Part shown: piece by piece, positions 1 through 6,759 of the stretch
Layout: each line of letters starts with the position of its first letter
Numbering within the stretch: the first letter of the stretch is position 1
NCBI GenBank assembly: GCA_036402075.1
Contig: DASWTP010000264.1
Coordinates: forward strand, 1-17,606
Length of the DNA: 17,606 nucleotides
Direction: 5' to 3'
From: Chryseosolibacter sp036402075
GTDB lineage: Bacteria > Bacteroidota > Bacteroidia > Cytophagales > Cyclobacteriaceae
The notes under the pieces: model-generated
What the model was told of the DNA's origin: nothing
What the model saw: only the letters and a program-made list of their open reading frames with translations
The model's database searches: none
Translations under genes and position numbers: made by a program

Positions 1-111
1 ATCGGCCTTGCGATCTCTAAACAAGGCATTGAGCAAATGCACGGAAGGATCTGGTTTGAAACAAAGGTGGGGGAAGGCACTTCGTTTTTTATTGAACTGC
101 CAACGGCTTAA
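1..111 (+). CDS. Sensor histidine kinase, C-terminal fragment (5' end outside the window)
   Basis: The frame is open from the left edge and ends in TAA at 109-111, giving 36 residues. They begin IGLAISKQGIEQMHGRIW and end GEGTSFFIELPTA. This is the G2 box (GLAIS) and last strands of a HATPase_c domain, the ATP-binding domain of histidine kinases: the usual pattern is GLGLAI, then a Gly-rich W/F strand, then G-G-T-x-F at the end. There is no receiver or output domain after it, so the protein ends with the kinase core. Sensor input and the phospho-accepting His lie upstream of the window. It converges on the mlaF-like gene. The family assignment is firm; the signal sensed cannot be told. Confidence 0.85.
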   Translation: MGLAISKQGIEQMHGRIWFETKVGEGTSFFIELPTA

Positions 112-245
112 CGCTGTCGGAAAAAAACAATGTAGAAGTAAGGTCTATCGGTCAACTTCATCAGTCGACCTTCGGTGTTCAATATTGGATATGGATTGTC
201 AGTTACTAACATGAGTCGATTATAACGCGCAGTCCTGGGGCGAAA

Positions 246-286
246 GAATGTCGAACATTCAACACTCATGTAGAATGTCGAAGTGG
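246..286. repeat. Degenerate heptad array, GAATGTC/GAACATT type
   Basis: Read in steps of seven, the sequence is GAATGTC, GAACATT, CAACACT, CATGTA (six bases), GAATGTC, GAAGTGG. GAATGTC occurs twice, at 246-252 and 273-279, and GAACATT is close to its reverse complement, so the array can also fold on itself. It lies in the gap between the kinase fragment and mlaF, where I see no coding potential. Positions 112-245 of the same gap show nothing recognisable. Confidence 0.5.
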
Positions 287-292
287 GAGTAC

Positions 293-317
293 CAATTAAC
301 AGACTAACACTTCTAAC
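293..317. repeat. Short run of units ending in TAAC
   Basis: Three consecutive units end in TAAC: CAATTAAC (293-300), AGACTAAC (301-308) and ACTTCTAAC (309-317). The first two are 8 bp and the third is 9 bp. It sits between two other degenerate arrays in the same gap. Three units is close to what chance could give, so confidence is low. Confidence 0.3.
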
Positions 318-349
318 TGCTCACCGGCTCAAACTATCTATCATGCGCC

Positions 350-389
350 CAGGCCACATGAGCACACGACCACCCGAACACCTGAGCAC
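350..389. repeat. Degenerate 8-bp array, NTGAGCAC type, next to the mlaF stop codon
   Basis: Five consecutive 8-bp units share the ending CAC: CAGGCCAC (350-357), ATGAGCAC (358-365), ACGACCAC (366-373), CCGAACAC (374-381) and CTGAGCAC (382-389). The array ends 2 bp from the mlaF stop codon (392-394, minus strand), so it would form the start of the mlaF 3' untranslated region. No hairpin-plus-T-run terminator is visible for mlaF. Confidence 0.6.
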
Positions 390-391
390 AT

Positions 392-1141
392 TTATTTCCC
401 CCGCAACGAATTCATCACCTTGTTTGCAAAAACAAAGTCATCGAGTTCTTTCACGCTGGAATGTGTAATGTCATTTTTGGTTCCTTCCCAGAGTTTTTTT
501 CCTTTGTAGATAAACAGGATTTTTTCACCGATACCCATCACGGAGTTCATATCGTGGGTTACGATCACGGTGGTCATCGCGAACTCTTCTGATAGTTCAT
601 CGATCAGTTCGTCAATGACAATGGAGGTTTGCGGATCGAGGCCGGAATTTGGCTCATCGCAGTAAAGGTACTTTGGATTGTTAACAATGGCCCGAGCAAT
701 GCCCACCCGCTTTTTCATACCGCCACTGATTTCGGAAGGCATTTTCTTATTCGCATTCTCAAGACCAACACGCTTCAAGCAAAAATTCACCCGATCTTGT
801 TTTTCATCGTACGGCATTTTGGTGAGGATGTCGAGCGGGAAACGGACGTTCTGCTCCACGTTCTTCGAATCGAAAAGCGCACCGCCCTGAAACAGCATTC
901 CGATCTCACGCCTGATCTCGATTACCTGGTCGCGGTCGGCATTGTAGAAGTCGCGGTCGTCATAGTAAACATGGCCTTCGTCCGGCCGAACCAATCCCAC
1001 CAGGCATTTCAGCAGCACACTTTTACCGGTTCCACTCGCCCCAATGATCAGGTTAGGCTTACCTTTTTCGAGTATTCCGCTGACGTTATCAAGGACTTTG
1101 CGGTCAGCGAACGATTTTGAGATATTTTCGAACTTAATCAT
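392..1141 (-). CDS. mlaF: MlaF-type lipid ABC transporter ATP-binding protein
   Basis: This 249-residue cytoplasmic ATPase would drive an MlaE-type permease that moves phospholipid or a similar lipid between inner membrane and envelope. All ABC motifs are intact: Walker A GASGTGKS (34-41), Q-loop Gln85 in LFQGGALF, signature SGGMKKR (139-145), Walker B YLYCDEP (158-164), D-loop SGLDP (166-170) and switch His196 in VTHDM. The SGGM signature and the GGALFDS stretch after the Q-loop are typical of the MlaF/Ttg2A branch. Its ATG shares one base with the stop of the permease gene (TAATG), so the two are translated from one message. No MCE-domain (MlaD) gene follows; the next gene downstream is on the other strand. 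Substrate is inferred from the family only. Confidence 0.9.
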   Translation of the reverse strand: MIKFENISKSFADRKVLDNVSGILEKGKPNLIIGASGTGKSVLLKCLVGLVRPDEGHVYYDDRDFYNADRDQVIEIRREIGMLFQGGALFDSKNVEQNVRFPLDILTKMPYDEKQDRVNFCLKRVGLENANKKMPSEISGGMKKRVGIARAIVNNPKYLYCDEPNSGLDPQTSIVIDELIDELSEEFAMTTVIVTHDMNSVMGIGEKILFIYKGKKLWEGTKNDITHSSVKELDDFVFANKVMNSLRGK

Positions 1142-1875
1142 TAGCCAAGCAAAAGTTGAGCGAGTAAATAATCGGCCACCAGAACTGCAATAACACTGTT
1201 CGTCACCGCCTGCGTGCTCGAAACACCGACTTCCAACGCACCGCCTGTGGTGTAGTATCCCTTAAAGGAAGAAATAGAGGCAACAAGGAACGCAAAGACC
1301 ACGGACTTAATCAATGCGAACGACACAAAGAACGGATTGAACGAGAACCGAATTCCGTAGACATAGTCGTTTGGCGTAATGATGTCTGCAATTGTTCCTG
1401 CAAGATAGCCGCCCATGAGCGCGCAGACGCCAGCGATAATCACCAGCATAGGATACATCAGCATGGATGCGATAATTTTTGGTAGTACCAGGTAAGAGAT
1501 GGAGTTGATACCCATAACTTCCAGGGCGTCTACCTGTTCGGTAATTTTCATTGTGCCAAGCTGGCCCGACATACTTGATCCCACTTTACCGGCATAGATA
1601 ACCGCAATGATGGTTGGTGCAAGTTCAAGAATAGTCATCTCTCGTACGACCTGTGAAATCACATAATCGGGAATGAGTGCGCTCACCATGTTGGCCGCGG
1701 TTTGAACGGTAGTTACCGCACCCATGAACGTTGACACTAAGGCCACGAGCAAAACCGATCCGATCCCGATAGTAATCGATTCTTCCAGGACGAGCTTATA
1801 ATAGGTTCTAAAAGATTCCCGATTGGTGAACAGGTGCCCGAGGAATATGAAGTATTTTCCGATCTCTCTAATCAT
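1141..1875 (-). CDS. mlaE: MlaE-type ABC transporter permease
   Basis: This 244-residue integral inner-membrane protein is the permease partner of the ATPase encoded immediately downstream. The family signature spans residues 84-122: ELAPTIIAVIYAGKVGSSMS, then a GTMKITEQVDALEVMG stretch, matching the MlaE pattern E-L-x-P-x-x-x-A-x-x-x-x-G-x-x-G. The C-terminal stretch 206-242 (GYYTTGGALEVG, then hydrophobic helix ending DYLLAQLL) is also typical. Hydrophobic segments lie near 38-65, 85-98, 130-165, 180-205 and 223-243. The length is normal for the family. The gene starts 63 bp from the divergent dehydrogenase gene, with a promoter-like site between them. In MlaFEDB the permease works with an MCE protein; none is seen here. 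Confidence 0.9.
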   Translation of the reverse strand: MIREIGKYFIFLGHLFTNRESFRTYYKLVLEESITIGIGSVLLVALVSTFMGAVTTVQTAANMVSALIPDYVISQVVREMTILELAPTIIAVIYAGKVGSSMSGQLGTMKITEQVDALEVMGINSISYLVLPKIIASMLMYPMLVIIAGVCALMGGYLAGTIADIITPNDYVYGIRFSFNPFFVSFALIKSVVFAFLVASISSFKGYYTTGGALEVGVSSTQAVTNSVIAVLVADYLLAQLLLG

Positions 1876-1909
1876 GCTGCAATAAAATCACTGCAAGTAT
1901 TATCTTGCC

Positions 1910-1940
1910 TAAAGATACTTGAAAATAATACACCCACAAT
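1910..1940 (-). promoter_or_regulatory. Probable promoter of mlaE-mlaF
   Basis: On the minus strand ATTG (1940-1937) is followed by exactly 19 bases and then TATCTTTA (1917-1910). The Bacteroidota consensus is TTTG-N19-TAnnTTTG, so each box has one mismatch. A start near 1904 would give a leader of about 30 nt. The -33 box overlaps the start codon of the divergent dehydrogenase (1939), so transcription of the two could interfere. Confidence 0.5.
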
Positions 1941-2646
1941 GCACAAGCTGATCGTGGTTACCGGAGGCTCAAAGGGAATTGGCAGGGCAATACTTGAAAA
2001 ATTTGCTTCCCAAGGATTTGACGTGGCTACCTGTGCCCGCAACGAACGAGAGCTGAAAGACCTGGAAGTTTCGTTCAAACAAACCTATCCGGAAATTCAA
2101 GTTTTCACCTTTGCGGCCGACATGGCAGACAAAGGCCAGGTAAAGGCATTCACGTTGTTCGTTGAGAAGCTGAATCGCAAGGTGGATGTACTCGTGAACA
2201 ATGCGGGGTACTTCCTGCCCGGTGAGATTGTTACCGAGCCTGAAGGTACACTCGAAAGCATGATCAACGCCAACCTTTACAGCGCCTACTATACAACCCG
2301 GGGCATTGTTCCATTGATGAAGGCATCAAAGTCTGGCCATGTGTTTAACATCTGTTCGATTGCAAGCATTAAAGCCTACGCGAATGGAGGATCGTACGCC
2401 ATCTCGAAATTTGCCATGCTTGGAATGACAAAGTGCCTGCGCGAAGAACTGAAGAATGATGGAATCCGTGTAACTGCCGTGATGCCGGGTGCAACGAAGA
2501 CGCGCAGCTGGGAAGGTGCGAACCTGCCGGATGAGCGTTTCATGACAATTGAGGACGTTGCCGACACGATCTACAGCGCGAACGCGCTTTCCCCTCGGAG
2601 TGTGGTTGAAGAGATTATCATCAGGCCTCAGTTGGGAGATATTTAA
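1939..2646 (+). CDS. Short-chain dehydrogenase/reductase (SDR), FabG-like
   Basis: A 235-residue classical SDR, a cytoplasmic NAD(P)-dependent oxidoreductase. The Rossmann motif TGGSKGIG is at 8-15, NNAG at 87-90, the structural Asn at 112, the catalytic Ser near 140 (ICSIAS), and YAISK gives Tyr153 and Lys157. The post-catalytic PGATKTR stretch is at 183-189. The ATG at 1939 is chosen because the Rossmann strand (KLIVVTGG) begins two residues later. An ATG at 1834 is also in frame, but it would add 35 unrelated residues and overlap mlaE. Neighbours do not reveal the substrate. The closest well-known relatives are 3-oxoacyl-ACP reductases and sepiapterin-reductase-like SDRs; I would not choose between them. 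Confidence 0.9.
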   Translation: MHKLIVVTGGSKGIGRAILEKFASQGFDVATCARNERELKDLEVSFKQTYPEIQVFTFAADMADKGQVKAFTLFVEKLNRKVDVLVNNAGYFLPGEIVTEPEGTLESMINANLYSAYYTTRGIVPLMKASKSGHVFNICSIASIKAYANGGSYAISKFAMLGMTKCLREELKNDGIRVTAVMPGATKTRSWEGANLPDERFMTIEDVADTIYSANALSPRSVVEEIIIRPQLGDI

Positions 2647-2680
2647 ACTGAAGGCATAAAGCGTAAAGCTAAAGCTCGTT
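2647..2680. repeat. Degenerate heptad array, GCATAAA/GCGTAAA type, directly after the SDR stop
   Basis: Immediately after the SDR stop (2644-2646) the sequence reads ACTGAAG, GCATAAA, GCGTAAA, GCTAAA (six bases), GCTCGTT. The GCnTAAA units repeat with a 7-bp step. The reverse complement of this array resembles the array at 2771-2805, so the two could pair across about 90 bp. Confidence 0.5.
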
Positions 2681-2770
2681 TTCGGATTTATTGAGGCTAA
2701 TTCTTAACAAAATATTTAAAAGCTTGTTATTAATTAGCGCTGAGGCAGTTGCAGATGAGCCGCATGCGCA

Positions 2771-2805
2771 AGCTTTCTGCTTTTAGCCTTCTGCTTTCCG
2801 GTTTT
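2771..2805. repeat. Degenerate heptad array upstream of ispG, AGCTTTC/TGCTTTT type
   Basis: Five 7-bp units follow one another: AGCTTTC (2771-2777), TGCTTTT (2778-2784), AGCCTTC (2785-2791), TGCTTTC (2792-2798), CGGTTTT (2799-2805). Alternate units are more alike than neighbours, giving a 14-bp super-period. It ends just before the possible -7 box of ispG. The AT-rich stretch 2681-2770 between this array and the one at 2647-2680 contains no gene. Confidence 0.6.
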
Positions 2806-2811
2806 TCCCTT

Positions 2812-2819
2812 TAATTTTA
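2812..2819 (+). promoter_or_regulatory. Possible -7 promoter box of ispG
   Basis: TAATTTTA matches the Bacteroidota -7 pattern TAnnTTTG except for the last base and lies 17 bp before the GTG start of ispG. No good -33 TTTG is seen 19 bp upstream; TTCT at 2789-2792 is all there is. The leader would be only about 10 nt. Confidence 0.3.
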
Positions 2820-2836
2820 CAGCTTATTCGAGCACA

Positions 2837-4795
2837 GTGAATCCATCAATCGCATCCCTGAAACAATATTGTAATAGCCTGACGGAATACAGCAGGCGAA
2901 AGACGATTGAAGTCAAAATTGGCGATGTTCCAATGGGCGGCTCCAACCCGATCCGGATTCAATCGATGACCACCGTTGACACAATGGACACAAAAGGCTC
3001 AGTGGAGCAGGTGATCAGGATGGTTGACGCGGGCTGTGAATATGTGCGGATTACAGCACCCAGCATCAAAGAGGCCCAGAACCTGGAGGCAATCAAAAAA
3101 GAACTCAAGCTGCGAGGTTACTCCGTTCCGCTGGTTGCTGACATTCACTTCACGCCTAATGCAGCAGAACTCGCGGCTCGGCTTGTAGAAAAAGTAAGGA
3201 TCAATCCCGGCAACTACGCTGACAAAAAACGATTTGAAGAAATTGAATATACCGATTCCGCATACGAGGCCGAACTAGCAAGGATCCGTCAGAAATTCAC
3301 ACCGCTCATCAAGATCTGCAAGGAGTACGGCACAGCCATGCGTATCGGAACCAATCACGGATCGCTATCTGACCGCATCATGAGCCGTTATGGCGACACT
3401 CCGCTAGGCATGGTTGAGTCAGCCCTGGAATTCCTCCGCATCTGCGAAGATGAACAGTACTACGACATTGTGTTGTCGATGAAGTCGAGCAACCCGCAGG
3501 TGATGGTGCAAGCATATCGATTGCTTGTGCAGAAGCTGGACGAAGAAGGATTCAAACCTTATCCGCTGCACCTTGGCGTAACCGAAGCAGGCGATGGCGA
3601 AGATGGCAGGATTAAGTCATCGGTGGGAATCGGAACGCTGCTCGAAGATGGATTAGGTGATACGATTCGCGTGTCCTTAACAGAAGAGCCAGAAGCGGAA
3701 GTACCGGTTGCGAAAGCCCTCGCTGACCGATATTTGAAGCGTGCCGGTCATCAGGCGATTCCTGAGATCAAACATTACCCGATCAATCCATTCGCTTATA
3801 GCAGGCGGGTAACCAACGAGGTTTCCAACATTGGCGGCCACCAGGTGCCGCGCGTAGTTGCTGATTTCTCCGGAAAAGCAAAGGTATCTGCTGCGTCTTT
3901 TTTCGCACTCGGCTATAACTACTCCGTTCCATTGGATAAGTGGAATATTGCCGACAATGCATGCGACTACGTTTTCCTGGGTGACAACACGATTGAGTTT
4001 GAAATACCTGGAACCCTTGGATTAATCTACAACCATGCGACATGGCTCTCGGTAAAAAATAAAGAACGTAGCTATCCGTTTATTCGCGCAGAAGAGTACG
4101 TAAAAGGTGTTGAACGATCTTCACGAATAAATTTTGTTTACGCGTGCCTGAAAGATATCACGCAGTCCCTGATCAACGCGCTTAGGAATGATCCTGCCGC
4201 GGTGCTGCTGATCGATACCTACAACGAGCATGGCATGCCGGAACAGAGAAGGTTGTTTGTTTCCTTGCTGGAGAACGACTGCAGAGTTCCGGTAATTATT
4301 GGCCGGGCTTACGCTAACCTGTCGGCAGAAAATCTTCAACTATATTCGGCCACTGATATTGGTGGATTGCTGATTGACGGCCTTGGAGACGGAGTGTTCA
4401 TCGCTGCGGAAAATTGTGGTGGCGACAAAATTGTGAACGAAACCGCGTTCAATATTCTGCAGGCTACGCGCACACGAATCTCGAAGACCGAATATATCTC
4501 GTGTCCATCGTGCGGACGTACATTGTTCGATCTTCAGGAGACTACGGCCATGATCCGGTCGCGCACATTTCACCTGAAAGGAATTAAGATCGGGATTATG
4601 GGGTGCATCGTTAACGGCCCGGGGGAAATGGCTGACGCGGATTACGGTTATGTGGGCTCAGGACCCGGCCGAATCACATTATATCGTGGTAAAGACGTGG
4701 TTAAGAAGAACGTTCCAACCGCAAAAGCTGTTGATGAATTGATCGAGTTGATTCGTGAGGATGGAAACTGGATTGAAGTTCCACACGTAAATTAA
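2837..4795 (+). CDS. ispG: 4-hydroxy-3-methylbut-2-en-1-yl diphosphate synthase (IspG/GcpE), long form
   Basis: This cytoplasmic iron-sulfur enzyme reductively converts MEcPP to HMBPP, the penultimate step of the MEP pathway to isoprenoid precursors. The 652-residue product has an N-terminal TIM barrel (roughly 20-285, starting KTIEVKIGDVPMGG and IRIQSMTTVDT), a long insertion (roughly 300-540) and the C-terminal [4Fe-4S] domain. The cluster ligands are visible as Cys556 and Cys559 (CPSCGRTLFDLQ) and Cys590 (GIMGCIVNGPGEM), with the fourth ligand Glu597. The insertion is what separates the plant, Chlamydia and Bacteroidota enzyme from the roughly 370-residue E. coli form. The start is GTG; no ATG lies between it and the preceding repeat array, and the residues YCNSLTEYSRRKT look like the family's N-terminus. 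A small membrane protein and an MmcQ/YjbR gene follow with gaps of 4 and 2 bp, suggesting one transcript. Confidence 0.96.
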   Translation: MNPSIASLKQYCNSLTEYSRRKTIEVKIGDVPMGGSNPIRIQSMTTVDTMDTKGSVEQVIRMVDAGCEYVRITAPSIKEAQNLEAIKKELKLRGYSVPLVADIHFTPNAAELAARLVEKVRINPGNYADKKRFEEIEYTDSAYEAELARIRQKFTPLIKICKEYGTAMRIGTNHGSLSDRIMSRYGDTPLGMVESALEFLRICEDEQYYDIVLSMKSSNPQVMVQAYRLLVQKLDEEGFKPYPLHLGVTEAGDGEDGRIKSSVGIGTLLEDGLGDTIRVSLTEEPEAEVPVAKALADRYLKRAGHQAIPEIKHYPINPFAYSRRVTNEVSNIGGHQVPRVVADFSGKAKVSAASFFALGYNYSVPLDKWNIADNACDYVFLGDNTIEFEIPGTLGLIYNHATWLSVKNKERSYPFIRAEEYVKGVERSSRINFVYACLKDITQSLINALRNDPAAVLLIDTYNEHGMPEQRRLFVSLLENDCRVPVIIGRAYANLSAENLQLYSATDIGGLLIDGLGDGVFIAAENCGGDKIVNETAFNILQATRTRISKTEYISCPSCGRTLFDLQETTAMIRSRTFHLKGIKIGIMGCIVNGPGEMADADYGYVGSGPGRITLYRGKDVVKKNVPTAKAVDELIELIREDGNWIEVPHVN

Positions 4796-4799
4796 GGCT

Positions 4800-5027
4800 A
4801 TGACACAGGAAGAGAATATGATTCACGGTGACCAGGCACAGCAGCCGAAGAGGAATTCAATAAAACAATTTTTTAAGATGGGTGAAGTTGGTGGCTACTT
4901 CTTTCGCAAGAAGGACCCGTCACGGCCGAGTAACATCAATCTGAAGATGATGCACGGGATCAATAAAATCTCTATAGTAATTTTTTTGCTGGGTGTCATC
5001 TACATTGTCCTGAAGCGATTGTTGTAA
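4800..5027 (+). CDS. Small single-pass membrane protein, function unknown (possibly DUF6728-like)
   Basis: A 75-residue protein with a hydrophilic N-terminus and one transmembrane helix near residues 56-72 (ISIVIFLLGVIYIVL), ending KRLL. The central stretch GEVGGYFFRKKDPSRPSNIN is rich in aromatic and basic residues and looks conserved. From memory it resembles the short Bacteroidota family filed as DUF6728, but I cannot confirm this. It begins 4 bp after ispG and ends 2 bp before the MmcQ/YjbR gene, so co-translation is likely. A second ATG at 4818 would also fit. The positive residues before the helix would put the N-terminus in the cytoplasm. No function is assigned. Confidence 0.75.
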   Translation: MTQEENMIHGDQAQQPKRNSIKQFFKMGEVGGYFFRKKDPSRPSNINLKMMHGINKISIVIFLLGVIYIVLKRLL

Positions 5028-5029
5028 GC

Positions 5030-5383
5030 ATGAACCTGGAGGGTTTCCGCAAACATTGCCTGGCAAAAAAAGGGGTTACCGAAGAATTTCCCTTTGGCGA
5101 GGAGACGCTGGTTTACAAAGTGATGGGTAAGATGTTTGCCCTTACTGACCTGGAGAGCTTTGAAAGCATCAATCTTAAAGTTGATCCGGAGACAGGCGAG
5201 GAACTGCGCGAGAAATACTCCTCAGTGCTGCCCGGATATCACATGAATAAAAAGCACTGGATCACGGTTCTCATGGACGGGTCCATCCCCGACAAAAAGG
5301 TGCTGGAATGGGTCGATAATTCCTACCAATTAGTGGCTTCGGCACTCACTAAAAGCCAGAAATCAGCGTTAGAATCGATGTAA
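5030..5383 (+). CDS. MmcQ/YjbR family DNA-binding-like protein
   Basis: A 117-residue single-domain protein of the MmcQ/YjbR (DUF419) family, which has a CyaY-like fold with a basic groove; the role is not settled. Family marks are FPFGEETLVYKVMGKMFAL (20-38), NLKVDPE (48-54), SSVLPGYHMNKKHWITV (64-80, with Trp77) and SYQLV (98-102). The full usual length is present. The start is 2 bp after the stop of the small membrane protein, suggesting it is last in an ispG operon. It has no signal peptide and should be cytoplasmic. Confidence 0.9.
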   Translation: MNLEGFRKHCLAKKGVTEEFPFGEETLVYKVMGKMFALTDLESFESINLKVDPETGEELREKYSSVLPGYHMNKKHWITVLMDGSIPDKKVLEWVDNSYQLVASALTKSQKSALESM

Positions 5384-5395
5384 ATTGAAGGTCCA

Positions 5396-5446
5396 GGGCT
5401 AGAATAAGCGGCTTTTTTGGGCTATTTTACCGTTTATTTAGGGCTA
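5396..5446 (+). repeat. Three GGGCTA repeats spaced 22-23 bp, upstream of the lipoprotein promoter
   Basis: GGGCTA occurs at 5396-5401, 5419-5424 and 5441-5446, start-to-start distances of 23 and 22 bp, about two helical turns, all on one face of the DNA. The bases after each copy are AT-rich. The last copy ends 7 bp before the -7 box at 5454. This could be an iterated binding site for a regulator, but three hexamers may be coincidence. Confidence 0.35.
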
Positions 5447-5453
5447 AATTCTT

Positions 5454-5461
5454 TATTTTTG
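5454..5461 (+). promoter_or_regulatory. -7 promoter box of the lipoprotein gene
   Basis: TATTTTTG is an exact match to the Bacteroidota -7 pattern TAnnTTTG, 15 bp before the ATG at 5477. No clear TTTG lies 19 bp upstream; the position is taken by sequence between two GGGCTA repeats, which may mean that an activator is needed. Confidence 0.5.
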
Positions 5462-5476
5462 TAAGTCACCCCCACA

Positions 5477-6421
5477 ATGAAAAGGGCCATCATTGCTGTT
5501 TTAGGCTTGATTATGCTGTTCTCCTGCACGGAGAGGCTGGTGTGCCCTGCCTATCAAAGCGCTTATATCTACGATAAAGACGAGCTTAGGAAGAAGTTCA
5601 GCTACTTCCTGGACGATTCCACGCCAAAAGTTTATACCGCCAGCAAGACGAAGTATTTGGTGGCAGAACCCATGTCGTATAGGGCGCGGGTACGAAACCT
5701 CCAAACGGTGAAGATGAAGCCTGTTCCGGTGGTTGTACCTGATTCGATTGCCAATCCAGGTGCCGATTCAGTCAATATGGAAGAAATGGCAAGAGCGACT
5801 CAATCCGTTTTTGACAGCACATTCATTGTTGACCTGCCGAAAGATACCGCGAAAGCCCTTACAGCTGACGACAGCATTTACGTGATCACAAAAGACAAGG
5901 AGCTCAGGCTGCTGAAATATAACAGTGCCGACAGCCTGGACTATGATTCCATTCAGCAACGTTATGTGCGGCAGAAACCGAAGTATTATGTCACCGATGT
6001 TCGCTACAACCTGGAGCAGGACCATTACATGTGGTACCTGCGAGATGTGCTGGTGCTGCCCGATGTGAAACTCGCCAAGATGCAGCAAAATGGCGAAGGC
6101 GGTGGCTCGGGAAACAAGCCTAAAGAGAAGAAAGGATTTAAGGGTTTCTTTAAAAACCTGTTCAAGAAAAAGAAGAGAGATGAAGTGGATTCATCAACCC
6201 TTGTGCAGCCGCCAAAGGAAGAATTTGATTTTGTAGATACGTTATCGCAGGCAGAAGTTCCTCAGCCGGGTCAGGTGCAGGACGAGCCACAGGCACCGAA
6301 AAAGAAAGGGGGCCTCTTCAAGAAGAAGGAGAAGAAGGTAAAACCACCGAAGAAAGACGCTAAGAAGCCCGAGGAGGAAGAAGAAACTCCGAAGAAGGAA
6401 GATGAGGATGATGGATTCTAA
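5477..6421 (+). CDS. Putative lipoprotein with a strongly charged C-terminal tail, function unknown
   Basis: A 314-residue protein. Residues 1-17 form a lipoprotein signal peptide (MKRAIIAVLGLIMLFSC), so the mature protein should start at lipid-modified Cys17 and sit in an envelope membrane. There is no run of acidic residues right after Cys17, so a surface-export signal is not obvious and the periplasmic side is more likely. The body (about 20-205) is Tyr- and Asp-rich without a fold I recognise. After it come two lysine blocks, near 213-237 (KKGFKGFFKNLFKKKK) and 273-299 (KKKGGLFKKKEKK), which look like copies of one motif. The last residues are acidic (EEEEE and EDEDDG). A polyampholyte tail of this kind suggests binding to a charged partner such as LPS, nucleic acid or peptidoglycan, which is inference only. 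It has its own -7 box and is not part of the ispG run. Confidence 0.8.
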   Translation: MKRAIIAVLGLIMLFSCTERLVCPAYQSAYIYDKDELRKKFSYFLDDSTPKVYTASKTKYLVAEPMSYRARVRNLQTVKMKPVPVVVPDSIANPGADSVNMEEMARATQSVFDSTFIVDLPKDTAKALTADDSIYVITKDKELRLLKYNSADSLDYDSIQQRYVRQKPKYYVTDVRYNLEQDHYMWYLRDVLVLPDVKLAKMQQNGEGGGSGNKPKEKKGFKGFFKNLFKKKKRDEVDSSTLVQPPKEEFDFVDTLSQAEVPQPGQVQDEPQAPKKKGGLFKKKEKKVKPPKKDAKKPEEEEETPKKEDEDDGF

Positions 6422-6424
6422 GAC

Positions 6425-6459
6425 AGCTTCGGGCTTAGAGCTGCGAGCTTCGAGCTGAT
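6425..6459. repeat. Degenerate heptad array, AGCTTCG/AGCTGCG type, next to the lipoprotein stop
   Basis: Five 7-bp units: AGCTTCG (6425-6431), GGCTTAG (6432-6438), AGCTGCG (6439-6445), AGCTTCG (6446-6452), AGCTGAT (6453-6459). It begins 3 bp after the stop codon. AGCT is self-complementary, so small hairpins are possible, but no terminator T-run follows. Confidence 0.65.
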
Positions 6460-6759
6460 TTCCAGTAGATTTAATAAAGAGCACTCGATCCAGAGCTAGT
6501 TGACTTTTGCGTAGCGAAGGACGAGCTTGGTGAGTTTGCAGCATTGCACTCATTTATCGGTCACTGTCCCATCACCCCTCCCGATCCCAACCTCCAGAGC
6601 CGTCACTTCGAGCCTACAATCTCACTACCAAGCGCACACTATCCGCGAGAAGTTCCGGTCATTTCCCTATGAAGGGCACACCCATAGTTAACGCGCAGCT
6701 CGTGACGGACTCGAAACGATTCCCGTCTGGATAAATTTCACAACACGTTCAGACCGAAA
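6460..6759. other. Convergent intergenic stretch without a gene
   Basis: About 300 bp between two repeat arrays and between the convergent lipoprotein and SRAP genes. No frame here has a plausible protein, and I see no tRNA, no hairpin with a T-run and no promoter box. A C-rich stretch near 6567-6605 may be another decayed short repeat, but I cannot define a unit. Confidence 0.5.

Noticed and set aside
8..214. Plus-strand 68-residue frame at the left end
   Set aside because: It is in another frame over the histidine kinase end, whose GLAIS and GEGTSFFIELP motifs fix the true frame at 1-111.
246..389. CRISPR array
   Set aside because: The units are 7-8 bp and contiguous, with no spacers and no cas genes nearby.
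629..1120. 163-residue plus-strand frame antisense to mlaF
   Set aside because: It has no recognisable motif and lies wholly over a gene with every ABC ATPase motif intact.
1834..1938. Upstream ATG for the dehydrogenase
   Set aside because: It would overlap mlaE and add 35 residues before a Rossmann fold that normally starts within the first ten.
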